Shown here in pieces: positions 27,304-35,928 of a DNA stretch of 64,000 bases. The position numbers and the translations under genes are program-made. Below the pieces are notes generated by a model that searched no databases, was not told the origin of the DNA, and was given only the letters and a program-made list of their open reading frames with translations. Every line of letters starts with the position of its first letter. The stretch's first letter is position 1. The stretch is from positions 186,001 through 250,000 of the forward strand of contig JANSWY010000001.1 of the NCBI GenBank assembly GCA_024743255.1, read 5' to 3'. Source of the stretch: a bacterium. GTDB lineage: Bacteria; Bacteroidota; Bacteroidia; Cytophagales; Cyclobacteriaceae.

Positions 27304-27741
27304 ATGAATGACGATCACTACAGGAAGTTGGAAAGGATGTACCTGTCTGCAAACATCAACACTCAATTTTACGATACCACAGCAGTAAATATTTGGGATA
27401 AAGGAGCTGAGATTAGTATTGAGGTTGAAGAAAAGTATTTTCATGCTTTGGGGGCCATTCATGGTTCCGTTTATTTTAAGCTGCTTGATGACTCAGCGTT
27501 TTTTGCTGTCAACTCTATTGTCACAGATGTTTTTGTGTTAACAACTTCTTTTAATATTCATATGACACGCCCAGTGAGTTCCGGGAAGATTACCGCCACT
27601 GGAGCTGTGAAATTTCAATCCAAGGGACTTTGGGTTGCAGAATCAAGGCTTGTGAATGAAGCTGGAAAGGAAATAGGTTTTGGTACTGGGAATTTTGCAA
27701 GGAGTAGAGTGGAGTTGAGTGAGCAGATCGGGTATAAGTAA
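27304..27741 (+). CDS. PaaI-type hotdog-fold thioesterase
   Basis: A 145-residue hotdog protein. The central helix motif GAIHGSVYFKLLDDSAFFAVNS carries the HGG/HGS-type catalytic region and the Asp in DDSA. Strands TTSFNIHMTRPVSSGKITA and KGLWVAESRLVNEAGKEIG follow. The family hydrolyses acyl- or aryl-CoA thioesters. It starts 3 bp after the amidotransferase stop and is co-transcribed with it. The stop directly abuts the stop of the next, convergent gene. Confidence 0.87.
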   Translation: MNDDHYRKLERMYLSANINTQFYDTTAVNIWDKGAEISIEVEEKYFHALGAIHGSVYFKLLDDSAFFAVNSIVTDVFVLTTSFNIHMTRPVSSGKITATGAVKFQSKGLWVAESRLVNEAGKEIGFGTGNFARSRVELSEQIGYK

Positions 27742-28119
27742 CTACTCCAATTCATACAACATTTCCTGAACCGACAACTGAAATTCAGCAAAAGCATTTC
27801 TCACATCGCGAACCTCCTCAACCAACGCTTCTCTCTTTTGTTGATCTTTGTACATTGCATAAAACCAACTTGGCATTAAAATAAACTGCCATAAGCTAAT
27901 CTCTGATTTTTCATAGTCGATATCAGGAATCAAATCGGCTTCCTGAGATAGTTTTGAAGATTCCATTTTCAATTTGACGAATTCCTTCAGTTCTACTGCA
28001 AATCTTGAGAATGTTTCAAGCGCCTCAGAGGAATTATTGCCTTTAATTATACGCTCGGCCTGAGCTTGTAAATCTGTAAGTTGGCGATTGAGTAAAGACA
28101 GTCTTTTTTGTTGATCCAT
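27742..28119 (-). CDS. Hypothetical coiled-coil protein
   Basis: A 125-residue mostly helical protein with long stretches of heptad-like residues at both ends (QKRLSLLNRQLTDLQAQAER; LVEEVRDVRNAFAEFQLSVQ) and an aromatic middle (LWQFILMPSWFYAMYKDQ). No family recognised. The start is set at ATG 28119; an upstream in-frame ATG (28137) would add six residues. Convergent with the thioesterase gene, no gap. Confidence 0.68.
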   Translation of the reverse strand: MDQQKRLSLLNRQLTDLQAQAERIIKGNNSSEALETFSRFAVELKEFVKLKMESSKLSQEADLIPDIDYEKSEISLWQFILMPSWFYAMYKDQQKREALVEEVRDVRNAFAEFQLSVQEMLYELE

Positions 28120-28166
28120 GGTCTGAAGATAAAACACAAATAAATGAGATTACAGGAAATAACTAT

Positions 28167-28589
28167 TTATTGACCCAAAAGTGTGATCACAAGTTTTCTA
28201 TTACCTCCATAATTTCGATGCTCACATAAATAGATGCCTTGCCAGGTTCCTAAGTTTAATCTTCCATTAGTGACTGGAATCTGAACACTACTTCCCAACA
28301 TTGAAGACTTAATATGAGCCGGCATGTCGTCTGGCCCTTCATAGGTATGCACAAACTTTGGAAAATCCTCTGGTACAGCATCATTGAAGTAAGATTCAAA
28401 ATCCTGCCTTACTGTAGGATCCGCATTTTCATTTATTGTTAGCGACGCAGATGTATGTTTAATAAATACCTGAAGAATGCCAGTTTTTACATCACGGATT
28501 TCCGGTACTTGAGATTCTACTTCCTCAGTGATCAAATGAAAGCCTCTTCTGTAAGCAGGTAACGTGATTTCTTTCTGTGCAGTAATCAT
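28167..28589 (-). CDS. YjbQ family (UPF0047) protein
   Basis: The 140-residue protein has the family signature: VFIKHTSASLTINENADP, FESYFNDAVPED, MPAHIKSSMLGSSVQIPVTN and GTWQGIYLCEHRNYGG. His residues in HTSAS and CEHRN are the conserved ones; some members have weak thiamine-phosphate synthase activity, others a nucleotide-related role. The ATG overlaps the stop of the upstream beta-helix lipoprotein gene (ATGA), so the two genes are translationally coupled. Confidence 0.9.
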   Translation of the reverse strand: MITAQKEITLPAYRRGFHLITEEVESQVPEIRDVKTGILQVFIKHTSASLTINENADPTVRQDFESYFNDAVPEDFPKFVHTYEGPDDMPAHIKSSMLGSSVQIPVTNGRLNLGTWQGIYLCEHRNYGGNRKLVITLLGQ

Positions 28590-29971
28590 TGGTCTACCCT
28601 TTCATAAGCACCAATATCTGGTGTCTCATCTCTTTGGACATCAAGCAGGTCATTTATTATCCCAACATCTAATCCAATATCCCTGGCAAAAGCCAATGAG
28701 TCCAATTGATAATTTCTATTATTCGTATTTACAAAGCCAGGGAAGTTGCGAGATACGCTTATAAAATTGTCAGGTTCCCAGGAAGTATCTTCGCTTCGGA
28801 TAATGTTATTTCTGATATCAAATTCATTTTGAAAATTTCCTAATGGTTCCAAAATGACCAACTCCTCCTCCAGATCTCCCCAAATAATGTTGTTGACCAT
28901 GACCACATTTATATCATTGGCGACTGCCTGTGTTTCAGAAACAGGGATCCAGTTTGCTAATTGAACTGAGGGAGCATCACGAATGAAGCTGTTTGGTGTG
29001 TTAACAAAGGTGTTGTGATAATATGTATAATTACCTCCTCCAAAATTAGCAACCATATAGATGCCGCAATTATAGATAAGGTTATTTATCACCTCCATAT
29101 TCACATCAGTGCCGAAAATACCAGCAAAAGACATGTTTTCAAAAACTGAATTAGTCACGGATATATCTATTTCGCTTGTATTATCTGGATTACCAGCACT
29201 CAGACCAATAACAGAATTACTTATCACAGCATGACTTACCTGATTGCCCGTACTGCCATCTTGAAAATAAATACCAAGCCATTGACCTGGAGTATTTTCA
29301 AATTTGCTGTCTAACCTTGAGTTTCTAAGGATTACCGGATTAGCAGTATCTCCTTGTATAAGCAGTGTTCCAGAAACAGCCAAAAATGCATCGTTATCAA
29401 ATAACATTCTGGTACCAGGCTCCATGGTAAGTGTACAATTCTCAGGAATAACAGCGAAACCATAAACTACATATGGCCTTTCGGCAGTTAGCGTCACATC
29501 ACAATCAAACTCTGCCTGGCTGATAAAAATTGCATCCTGACCATATGAAACCAATTTCACATCGTACTGGTTTTGATTGCTCTGAACAACTAATGAATCT
29601 TTGACTAAATACGGATTATCCTGATCCTGAGGGTCAATTAACACCGTGACCAAAATGGTTAGTGAGTCATTCCCAAAAATGACTTCATTATCAAAGGATT
29701 TACCTTCAAGGCCGTTTACCGTAATTGTATAAGGGGAATTTTCTAACTGGCCGACATTCAAATCCAACTCAAGGGCATTTTCGTTGGGGTTGTAAATACG
29801 CAACCTCTTTGTTATACTTCCTACAGTCGACAGCAAAGTGTCAAATATGACCGTATCGGATGAAAACAGCAAGGTTGCGTTCCTGTCCCGGGAGATCTTT
29901 TCTTCTACAGGATCACAAGCTAGCATTAGCCCAAATCCTATGAAGAACATTATGAATATCGTGTTTTTCAA
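28586..29971 (-). CDS. Right-handed beta-helix lipoprotein
   Basis: The 461-residue protein has a lipoprotein signal with Cys about 19 (FIGFGLMLAC). An Ig-like N-terminal domain (about 30-140; NATLLFSSDTVIFDTLLSTV, an Omp/pilin-type module) and a parallel beta-helix (about 160-430; repeated ISNSVIGLS, VTNSVFENMSF, VINNLIYNC, MVNNIIWGD) follow. The C-terminus has the DIGAYE motif common at the end of Bacteroidota beta-helix proteins. It is anchored to the envelope; the ligand is unknown, often a polysaccharide. Coupled to the YjbQ gene. Confidence 0.85.
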   Translation of the reverse strand: MKNTIFIMFFIGFGLMLACDPVEEKISRDRNATLLFSSDTVIFDTLLSTVGSITKRLRIYNPNENALELDLNVGQLENSPYTITVNGLEGKSFDNEVIFGNDSLTILVTVLIDPQDQDNPYLVKDSLVVQSNQNQYDVKLVSYGQDAIFISQAEFDCDVTLTAERPYVVYGFAVIPENCTLTMEPGTRMLFDNDAFLAVSGTLLIQGDTANPVILRNSRLDSKFENTPGQWLGIYFQDGSTGNQVSHAVISNSVIGLSAGNPDNTSEIDISVTNSVFENMSFAGIFGTDVNMEVINNLIYNCGIYMVANFGGGNYTYYHNTFVNTPNSFIRDAPSVQLANWIPVSETQAVANDINVVMVNNIIWGDLEEELVILEPLGNFQNEFDIRNNIIRSEDTSWEPDNFISVSRNFPGFVNTNNRNYQLDSLAFARDIGLDVGIINDLLDVQRDETPDIGAYERVDQ

Positions 29972-30009
29972 TTTACTAAATTAATAATAGAAACGCGAGC
30001 AGGCGAGAT

Positions 30010-31083
30010 TTATTCCTCTCCACCGTCTTTCAATCGCTCTGCATTTTCTGCTATTCTCAGCTGCTCCACAAAATCAGCTATTTCACCATCCATTACTGTT
30101 GGTAAATTATGAACAGAATAACCAATTCTATGATCAGTTACTCTTCCTTGTGGATAATTATATGTTCTTATTTTGTCAGATCTGTCACCACTACCTACCA
30201 TTGACTTCCTTTGAGAGGAAATCTCCTCATTATGTTTCTTCAGCTCCATTTCATATAACCTGGATCTAAGAACAGTCAAAGCCTTGTCATAGTTTGCATG
30301 CTGTGACCTACCATCCTGGCACTCAACTACTAATCCTGAAGGAGCGTGAGTTAATCGTACCGCAGATTCCGTTTTGTTAATGTGCTGACCACCAGCTCCA
30401 GATGCACGGAATGTGTCTTTTCTGATATCTCCCATATTTAATTCCACATCAACTTCTTCTGCTTCTGGTAGTACAGCAACAGTTGCGGCAGATGTATGAA
30501 CTCTTCCTTGAGATTCTGTAGCTGGTACTCTCTGAACCCTGTGAACACCAGATTCAAATTTTAGCTTACCATACACGTCCTCTCCGGAAATTGAAGCAAC
30601 AATCTCTTTATATCCTCCTGAAGAAGCATCAGTAGCATTTACGATTGATAAACTCCAGCCTTGCTTTTCAGAAAACAGCTTGTACATTCTGAATAAGTCT
30701 CCAGCAAAAATACCTGCCTCATCTCCTCCAGTACCGGCTCTTACTTCTAGAATCACATCTTTACCATCATTCGGATCTTTAGGAATCAACATAATTTTAA
30801 GTTCCTCCTCAAGTTCCACTGATCGCGGTTCCATTTCCTCAAGCTCCATTTTGGCCATATCCCTGAATTCAGGATCCTTCTCAGTTTCCAGGATTTCTTT
30901 AGAGCCTTTGATATTCTCCAAAACCTTAGAATACTCATCGTATTTGGTCACTATCTTCTCCAAATCCTTGTATTCCTTGTTCAGCTTTGAGTATTGTTTC
31001 ATATCAGACATGGCGTCTGGTTGAACAATCAATTGGCCTACCTCTTCAAACCGATGCTTTATGGCTTCCAGTTTATCTATCAT
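30010..31083 (-). CDS. prfA: Peptide chain release factor 1
   Basis: A 357-residue class I release factor. The anticodon-mimic tripeptide is PAT (Pro187-Ala188-Thr189 in QRVPATESQ), the RF1 form that reads UAA and UAG; RF2 would have SPF. The catalytic GGQ is at 231-233 in GAGGQHINKTES. The ATG at 31083 gives the usual RF1 N-terminus (MIDKLEAIKHRFEEV). It has no close co-transcribed neighbour on its strand other than the beta-helix gene 39 bp downstream. Assignment is firm. Confidence 0.97.
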   Translation of the reverse strand: MIDKLEAIKHRFEEVGQLIVQPDAMSDMKQYSKLNKEYKDLEKIVTKYDEYSKVLENIKGSKEILETEKDPEFRDMAKMELEEMEPRSVELEEELKIMLIPKDPNDGKDVILEVRAGTGGDEAGIFAGDLFRMYKLFSEKQGWSLSIVNATDASSGGYKEIVASISGEDVYGKLKFESGVHRVQRVPATESQGRVHTSAATVAVLPEAEEVDVELNMGDIRKDTFRASGAGGQHINKTESAVRLTHAPSGLVVECQDGRSQHANYDKALTVLRSRLYEMELKKHNEEISSQRKSMVGSGDRSDKIRTYNYPQGRVTDHRIGYSVHNLPTVMDGEIADFVEQLRIAENAERLKDGGEE

Positions 31084-31196
31084 ACCGCTGTAATTTAAGT
31101 ATGCAAAATTAATAAATGGTTGATCATTTTAAAGCGTATTGCCCAATATGACTAAAGAGTATCAATTATCGCCCGTTTTGAGCTAAATTTGACCTT

Positions 31197-31649
31197 ATGA
31201 TTTACAGAATTCTGATTTTGTTGTTAATAGTTTCCTTCAGTTGCGACAGCAACAGACAAATTGATAGGGAAGCAGTGAAAAAGGAAATGAAAACCAGGGA
31301 AGTTAAAAGACTGACTGAAGCTGAAATAATGGAAAAAGCTACGGTGGTTGGAGACATGGCATGGAAAGCTGTTCAAGTTGGTGATTCTACTCTGATGGAA
31401 TTCGTAAGTAAGTTTGATATTGATGTGGATACTATGAAATGGGGGGATAACCCATTCACTGATCAGGATAAGGACATCCTTGAAGCCTATCAATATGCCA
31501 TTGAAAATAAATTGCCAATAGAACCTGGAATTAATGGTTCTGATGGCAAAATTTATTATTTTTATGCACCATACATAGAAAATGAAGAAGTGAAAGGAGT
31601 GATTACAATAAAACTTCTCAAAAAGGATATCGTGCTATCTATTGATTAA
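31197..31649 (+). CDS. DUF3365-like lipoprotein
   Basis: A 150-residue lipoprotein (IYRILILLLIVSFSC, Cys about residue 17). The body has EIMEKATVVGDMAWKAVQ, WGDNPFTDQDKDILEAYQYA and a C-terminal domain with GSDGKIYYFYAPYIENEEVKG, which resembles the DUF3365/Tll0287-like heme-binding or PAS-like family; I am only moderately sure. It converges with tag, overlapping its 3' end by 11 bp. Confidence 0.68.
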   Translation: MIYRILILLLIVSFSCDSNRQIDREAVKKEMKTREVKRLTEAEIMEKATVVGDMAWKAVQVGDSTLMEFVSKFDIDVDTMKWGDNPFTDQDKDILEAYQYAIENKLPIEPGINGSDGKIYYFYAPYIENEEVKGVITIKLLKKDIVLSID

Positions 31650-32208
31650 TCAGTTCCTGATATCTAAAACAATCTACCGTGTGATCATTTACTAAGCCAG
31701 CTGCTTGCATGTGGGCATAGACAGTAGTGCTACCAAGAAACTTAAAACCTCTCTTTTTCAGGTCTTTGCTTAGTGCGTCGGATTCTTTTGTAGTGGCAGG
31801 ACAATCAGTATGTACTTTCCAATGTCCAACAATGGTTTCACCATTCACAAAATCCCAAATGTATTTATCGAAACTACCAAACTGCTCCTGAATCTCAATG
31901 AAACGTTGGGCATTGTTTACAGCGGCTACAATTTTCAGTTTATTCCTGATTATAGAGGCATCATTCATTAAAAGCTCAACCTTCTTTTCATCGTAAGAAG
32001 CAACTTTCTGAATATTGAAATTCTCAAAAGCTTTGCGATAACCTTCCCTCTTTCTTAAAATGGTAGCCCAGCTCAATCCTGCTTGGGCACTCTCTAGTGT
32101 TAAAAACTCAAAATGGGTCTGATCATCATGGACTGGAACTCCCCATTCTGTATCATGGTAGTGTATATATTCATCAAAGGTATTTTCAACCCATCCGCAT
32201 CGTTTCAT
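31639..32208 (-). CDS. tag: DNA-3-methyladenine glycosylase I
   Basis: The 189-residue enzyme excises 3-methyladenine from alkylated DNA. Family motifs are CGWVEN near the N-terminus, YHDTEWGVP, LTLESAQAGLSWATILRKRE (helix-hairpin-helix region with catalytic Glu), WDFVNGE, and GSTTVYAHMQAAGLVNDHT. The N-terminal Cys and C-terminal His residues (VNDHTVDCF) form its structural zinc site. ATG 32208 gives the expected Tag N-terminus (MKRCGW). Its 3' end overlaps the convergent lipoprotein gene by 11 bp. Confidence 0.96.
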   Translation of the reverse strand: MKRCGWVENTFDEYIHYHDTEWGVPVHDDQTHFEFLTLESAQAGLSWATILRKREGYRKAFENFNIQKVASYDEKKVELLMNDASIIRNKLKIVAAVNNAQRFIEIQEQFGSFDKYIWDFVNGETIVGHWKVHTDCPATTKESDALSKDLKKRGFKFLGSTTVYAHMQAAGLVNDHTVDCFRYQELINQ

Positions 32209-32300
32209 ATTCTTTGAGAGTTAGTCTATCAGAAAGTGAAAGATACTTTTAATTGATAAAAATCGTTAGATTCACCTCACGTTTAATTTTTCAAAATTCT

Positions 32301-33377
32301 ATGGTACCCAAAAAGGTATTGAAAATTGTTGGCTTACTACTTTTCTTTCAATGTTTAGGCCTTCAAACAATATTAGGCCAGAACATACATGCAGAGCTCT
32401 TTATTAGAGATCACAATATCTCAAGAGAGATTCCTAAAAACCTACAATCAACCAGGAGTGCAGTAATAGTAATTGCTGGTTATCAAACTGACTGGAAAAA
32501 GATTTCGGAGGAAGTGCATGGCAACTTCAAAAAGATGTCAATAGATGTGATCGGATATTTTAATGTGCAGGATATATTTTCCGGAACAGATCCGACTCAA
32601 GGGTTTATCAAGCAACTATCAAATCGGGTCGTTAAGAATATAATCTTTGTAATTTCTCCAGATACTAATAATGGTCAGGCCGAAATTATAATTACTCCTT
32701 TTGAAGGAAATTTTAATACTTCGTCGGATAGATCCCGTGCTGCCTGGGGATCAGTTGGATTGCAATTTGATGACGTATTCCGCTTGTTGGGAAATGATGT
32801 CATCAATGCAGAAATGGATTTAGCGAATTTCCTAATTCCAGATAAACCAATGTTTTTTGAGGATGCTCCAATTATTAAGGGAACCAAATACGATGTACAC
32901 AGCCGGGATCTGAGAGCTGTAAAAATTGGCATTCCAAAATTTAAAAACCTTGATTCACAAACGCCCCTGGCTATCGCTTTTAACAAGACCGTCAATTCAA
33001 AGAACCAAATGCTCGAAGAGTTGATGGCAAGTTACCCATATGAATTTGGGTATGTTAATTCAATAGATGAAAAAGACCTCTATAAAGAAGGGTACCAATA
33101 TGTATTGTTAAATATCCATACTTCAGGCCTTAACATTAAAAGAATGCTTAACATTCAAATCAATCCCGGAGAGACTGAATATGTGAGCATTAATGCCAAA
33201 ACCAAAGAAGATATGAGTCTTGAAAGGATTCCTTTTGACAAAATGGTATACAAGTACTATGTGAAACATCTACTGACCGGAGATATCTATGTTGGTGACA
33301 AATGGGATAGTGGTATAACATGGGAAAAGGCACTTGAAAATTATTTAAACAACCTGACCTTGTTCACTGCCAGATAA
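32301..33377 (+). CDS. Hypothetical secreted protein coupled to nat
   Basis: The 358-residue product (ATG 32301) starts with a signal peptide (VPKKVLKIVGLLLFFQCLGL). No known motif is visible. The frame is open upstream to a TTG at 32253, but the ATG places the signal peptide correctly. It resembles other unassigned Bacteroidota envelope proteins. Its stop overlaps the start of nat (TAATG), so the two are translated in sequence; there is no obvious functional link. Confidence 0.68.
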   Translation: MVPKKVLKIVGLLLFFQCLGLQTILGQNIHAELFIRDHNISREIPKNLQSTRSAVIVIAGYQTDWKKISEEVHGNFKKMSIDVIGYFNVQDIFSGTDPTQGFIKQLSNRVVKNIIFVISPDTNNGQAEIIITPFEGNFNTSSDRSRAAWGSVGLQFDDVFRLLGNDVINAEMDLANFLIPDKPMFFEDAPIIKGTKYDVHSRDLRAVKIGIPKFKNLDSQTPLAIAFNKTVNSKNQMLEELMASYPYEFGYVNSIDEKDLYKEGYQYVLLNIHTSGLNIKRMLNIQINPGETEYVSINAKTKEDMSLERIPFDKMVYKYYVKHLLTGDIYVGDKWDSGITWEKALENYLNNLTLFTAR

Positions 33378-34135
33378 TGTTTAATCAGGAAAAATATCTC
33401 AAACTCTTGGGACTGGAGGCAGAGCAGGTCTCACTAAAATTCCTGAAAAAGTTACACCTTCACCATCTGTATAAATTTCCTTTCGAAAACCTTGATATAC
33501 ATCTCAAAAGACCAATAGTTCTTGATGTTGAAAAAATAGCAAGCAAAATGTTGGACCAGGAAAGAGGTGGGTTTTGTTATGAATTGAATGGGTTGTTTTT
33601 TGAGCTCCTGAAGTCATTAAACTTTGATTGCTTTATAATTTCTGCAGAAGTTTGGTTTAACGAAAAATGGGGTCCTCCTTACGACCATATGGCCATTGTG
33701 GTCAAATTTGAGGATAAGAGTTATCTATGTGATGTCGGGTTTGGTGATAGTTTCACTTACCCTAAAGAAATAAAATTTAACGAGTGGCAAATAGATGGTA
33801 ATTCTTTTTTCAGAATCATAGCTGAGGAAGAGGTTTTATTTCTTGAAAAAAGCCCCGATATGCAAAAAAGTGAGGCGCAATACAGATTTACTTTACAGCC
33901 TCGTCAGTATATCGAGTTTATTGGTATGTGTGATTATCAACAAACCGATCCCACTTCGCACTTCACGCAAAAAAAGGTAATCTCTAAGCTTACAAAAACT
34001 GGAAGAATAACGCTGAATGATGACAAGCTTACCATCACAGAACTAAATCAAAAAAACGTTCAACCGATTCACAGCAAACACGAATTTGATATTCTGCTAA
34101 AAGAGCACTTTGGTTATGATTTTAGTGAATCCTGA
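33377..34135 (+). CDS. nat: Arylamine N-acetyltransferase
   Basis: The 252-residue enzyme transfers acetyl from acetyl-CoA to aromatic amines. The catalytic triad is complete: Cys67 in RGGFCYELN, His104 in YDHMAIVV and Asp119 in CDVGFGD, at the usual spacing. The N-terminus (MFNQEKYLKLLGL) and FPFENLDIHL are family features. It overlaps the preceding hypothetical gene by one base, then converges on the DUF5996-like gene, 1 bp away. Confidence 0.95.
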   Translation: MFNQEKYLKLLGLEAEQVSLKFLKKLHLHHLYKFPFENLDIHLKRPIVLDVEKIASKMLDQERGGFCYELNGLFFELLKSLNFDCFIISAEVWFNEKWGPPYDHMAIVVKFEDKSYLCDVGFGDSFTYPKEIKFNEWQIDGNSFFRIIAEEEVLFLEKSPDMQKSEAQYRFTLQPRQYIEFIGMCDYQQTDPTSHFTQKKVISKLTKTGRITLNDDKLTITELNQKNVQPIHSKHEFDILLKEHFGYDFSES

Positions 34136-34136
34136 A

Positions 34137-34979
34137 TCACTTAATTGTAGATAATGCAATTGGCCATGCATCTTTATAGAATTTTAGAAGTGTGGCCTGC
34201 TGTTCATCTGGAGATTTACCTATGAGTTCAGAGGATCTCAATACCGCACCTATCCAATTTTCCACATGCCAAACTCCCACTTCCAAATCTAATAATTCCT
34301 CCTCATCTGGATAGGGCCAGGGGTTGAGATAAAAATAAGGCTCACCAAATTCGTCATCTCCTGGTGACATGCCCACATTAATACTTGCTGATGTTTCTGG
34401 GGTACCAGTATCTTTAATTACGGCCAAACTAGCAATATCAAAATGATGCGGCCATGTTCTAATTGCAGACAACTGTGAAATTTCACTTCTAAGTTGATTC
34501 AATACTAATGTCGTATTGTGGTAATACTTACCTAATTCCTTGAGGTATTCAAGTTCAATATTGAATGCCTTCTTCTTTGCCTGTGGATATTCTGGAATTT
34601 CGTATGGAAGATTTAGATTAATATCAGGAGACTTAAACCCAAGAACACTTAGCTGATCTTCCAACCAAACCATAATTTTCCCCTGCTTTTGATCATTCAA
34701 TTCAGTTGATGCTACTGACTTCAACGCCCTGTTGACCAGATGCACAGAAAAATCAGAAAAGTCCAGCGAAGATCTAAAAATTACTTTTCCCTGAATCCAT
34801 TGACCGGCAAGACGTTGCAGCTCAGGAATCCATTCAAGAGTTGCAAAATCATCTCCATCAGATGAGTCAGATAAACATCTACCAACGGCTGCAACATTTT
34901 GTATGGCCTGATGAGCTTGTTTTCTTGTTTCCGCGAGTTGCTCATACTCTATGGCTTCAAAGGCCTGCCATGTGTTCAT
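34137..34979 (-). CDS. DUF5996-like hypothetical protein
   Basis: A 280-residue cytosolic protein. Features are RTWPHHFDIASLAVI followed by NVGMSPGDDEFGEPYFYLN and PWPYPDEEE; this pattern is typical of the DUF5996 family. The N-terminal half has GRCLSDSSDGDDFATLEW. No catalytic residues are known for the family. It lies 28 bp upstream of the TerB-like genes on the same strand but in a separate frame. Function unknown. Confidence 0.72.
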   Translation of the reverse strand: MNTWQAFEAIEYEQLAETRKQAHQAIQNVAAVGRCLSDSSDGDDFATLEWIPELQRLAGQWIQGKVIFRSSLDFSDFSVHLVNRALKSVASTELNDQKQGKIMVWLEDQLSVLGFKSPDINLNLPYEIPEYPQAKKKAFNIELEYLKELGKYYHNTTLVLNQLRSEISQLSAIRTWPHHFDIASLAVIKDTGTPETSASINVGMSPGDDEFGEPYFYLNPWPYPDEEELLDLEVGVWHVENWIGAVLRSSELIGKSPDEQQATLLKFYKDAWPIALSTIK

Positions 34980-35007
34980 GAATAGTGTCCGTAAATTGCC
35001 TTAAGAT

Positions 35008-35403
35008 TTATTCCTGATATTTCATCACAGCCTTTTTCAAAGAATCCTTATCAGCTGTAATAGATGGGTCACTGTAAATTCTTGAAGACAATGCTCCAAT
35101 TACTTTCTTTTTAAAGCCTAACTTTTCTGCTACCTCTTCGCAGTACTTGATCTCACTTAAATAAACCTGACTGTCTATTTTCATGAGTTGTACAACATTA
35201 TAAAGGTGTTCAAATTTTTCATCATCAGACATTGATGAGATTGGAGCCATAGGAATAGGAGACTCTACAAGGGTATCTATTTCTTCGTTAGTAAGACCAT
35301 TTGCCTTACCAACCATGTAGATTAGTTGCTTTTCGTCATCAGCAAAATCATCATCTGCTTTTGCCAGACCTATCAACATACTTAGGTGAGATTGAATACT
35401 CAT
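35008..35403 (-). CDS. TerB-like tellurite-resistance-family protein (downstream paralogue)
   Basis: A 131-residue all-helical protein. The TerB fold shows as MLIGLAKADDDFADDEKQLIY (acidic metal-binding helix), a central helix QLMKIDSQVYLSEIKYCEEV and KLGFKKKVIGALSSRIYSDP. It shares the motifs VVQLMKIDS, VYLSEI and YSDP/YADP with the adjacent gene at 35425-35835, so they are tandem duplicates. TerB family members are found outside tellurite operons and the ligand is unclear. No ter operon genes are present. Confidence 0.82.
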   Translation of the reverse strand: MSIQSHLSMLIGLAKADDDFADDEKQLIYMVGKANGLTNEEIDTLVESPIPMAPISSMSDDEKFEHLYNVVQLMKIDSQVYLSEIKYCEEVAEKLGFKKKVIGALSSRIYSDPSITADKDSLKKAVMKYQE

Positions 35404-35424
35404 ATTTCTTGATTTAATTTCTTA

Positions 35425-35835
35425 TTAACTTCTAAACTTGCTGGCCATTTCCATTAAGACAGACCTATCAGAAGTTATAGCCGGGTCCGCATATATTTTA
35501 GAAGATATTTCTTTTACTACTCCTTTCTGATATCCGAGTTTCTCTGCCATTTTCTCACAGTATCTTATCTCCGAAAGGTAAACCTCGCTATCAATCTTCA
35601 TTAATTGAACAACATTATATAGATATTCAAATCGTTGTTCGTCCGTCAACACCTGAAATTCTACCTTAACAGGGTTCTTGTGTAAGTGGTCGTCAATCAT
35701 TTGATCGATTTCTGCCTCTTTAATTTTATTGGCTTTACCGATCATATATATCATGCTTGATTCTGATTCTGCCATATTGTTATCGGCAAGTGCAAGTTGA
35801 ATAAGCATATTAAGATGTGCAGTAATACTATCCAT
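35425..35835 (-). CDS. TerB-like tellurite-resistance-family protein (upstream paralogue)
   Basis: A 136-residue protein closely related to its neighbour, with MLIQLALADNNMAESESSMIY, VVQLMKIDSEVYLSEIRYCE and KIYADPAITSDRSVLM. The two genes are 21 bp apart and co-transcribed. The acidic first helix differs (DNNMAESE against DDDFADDE), suggesting some divergence in metal binding. Function unknown. Confidence 0.82.
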   Translation of the reverse strand: MDSITAHLNMLIQLALADNNMAESESSMIYMIGKANKIKEAEIDQMIDDHLHKNPVKVEFQVLTDEQRFEYLYNVVQLMKIDSEVYLSEIRYCEKMAEKLGYQKGVVKEISSKIYADPAITSDRSVLMEMASKFRS

Positions 35836-35928
35836 ACTAGTTTATAGTTGTTTGACTTGGTATATAAAGATATGTAATTATTGATTCTATTGAAATATTT
35901 TCATAAAATGTAACAATTCGTAGCAGGA

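Noticed and set aside
35008-35835. A tellurite resistance operon
   Set aside because: Only two TerB-fold proteins are present. TerA, TerC, TerD and TerE genes are missing, so resistance is not supported.
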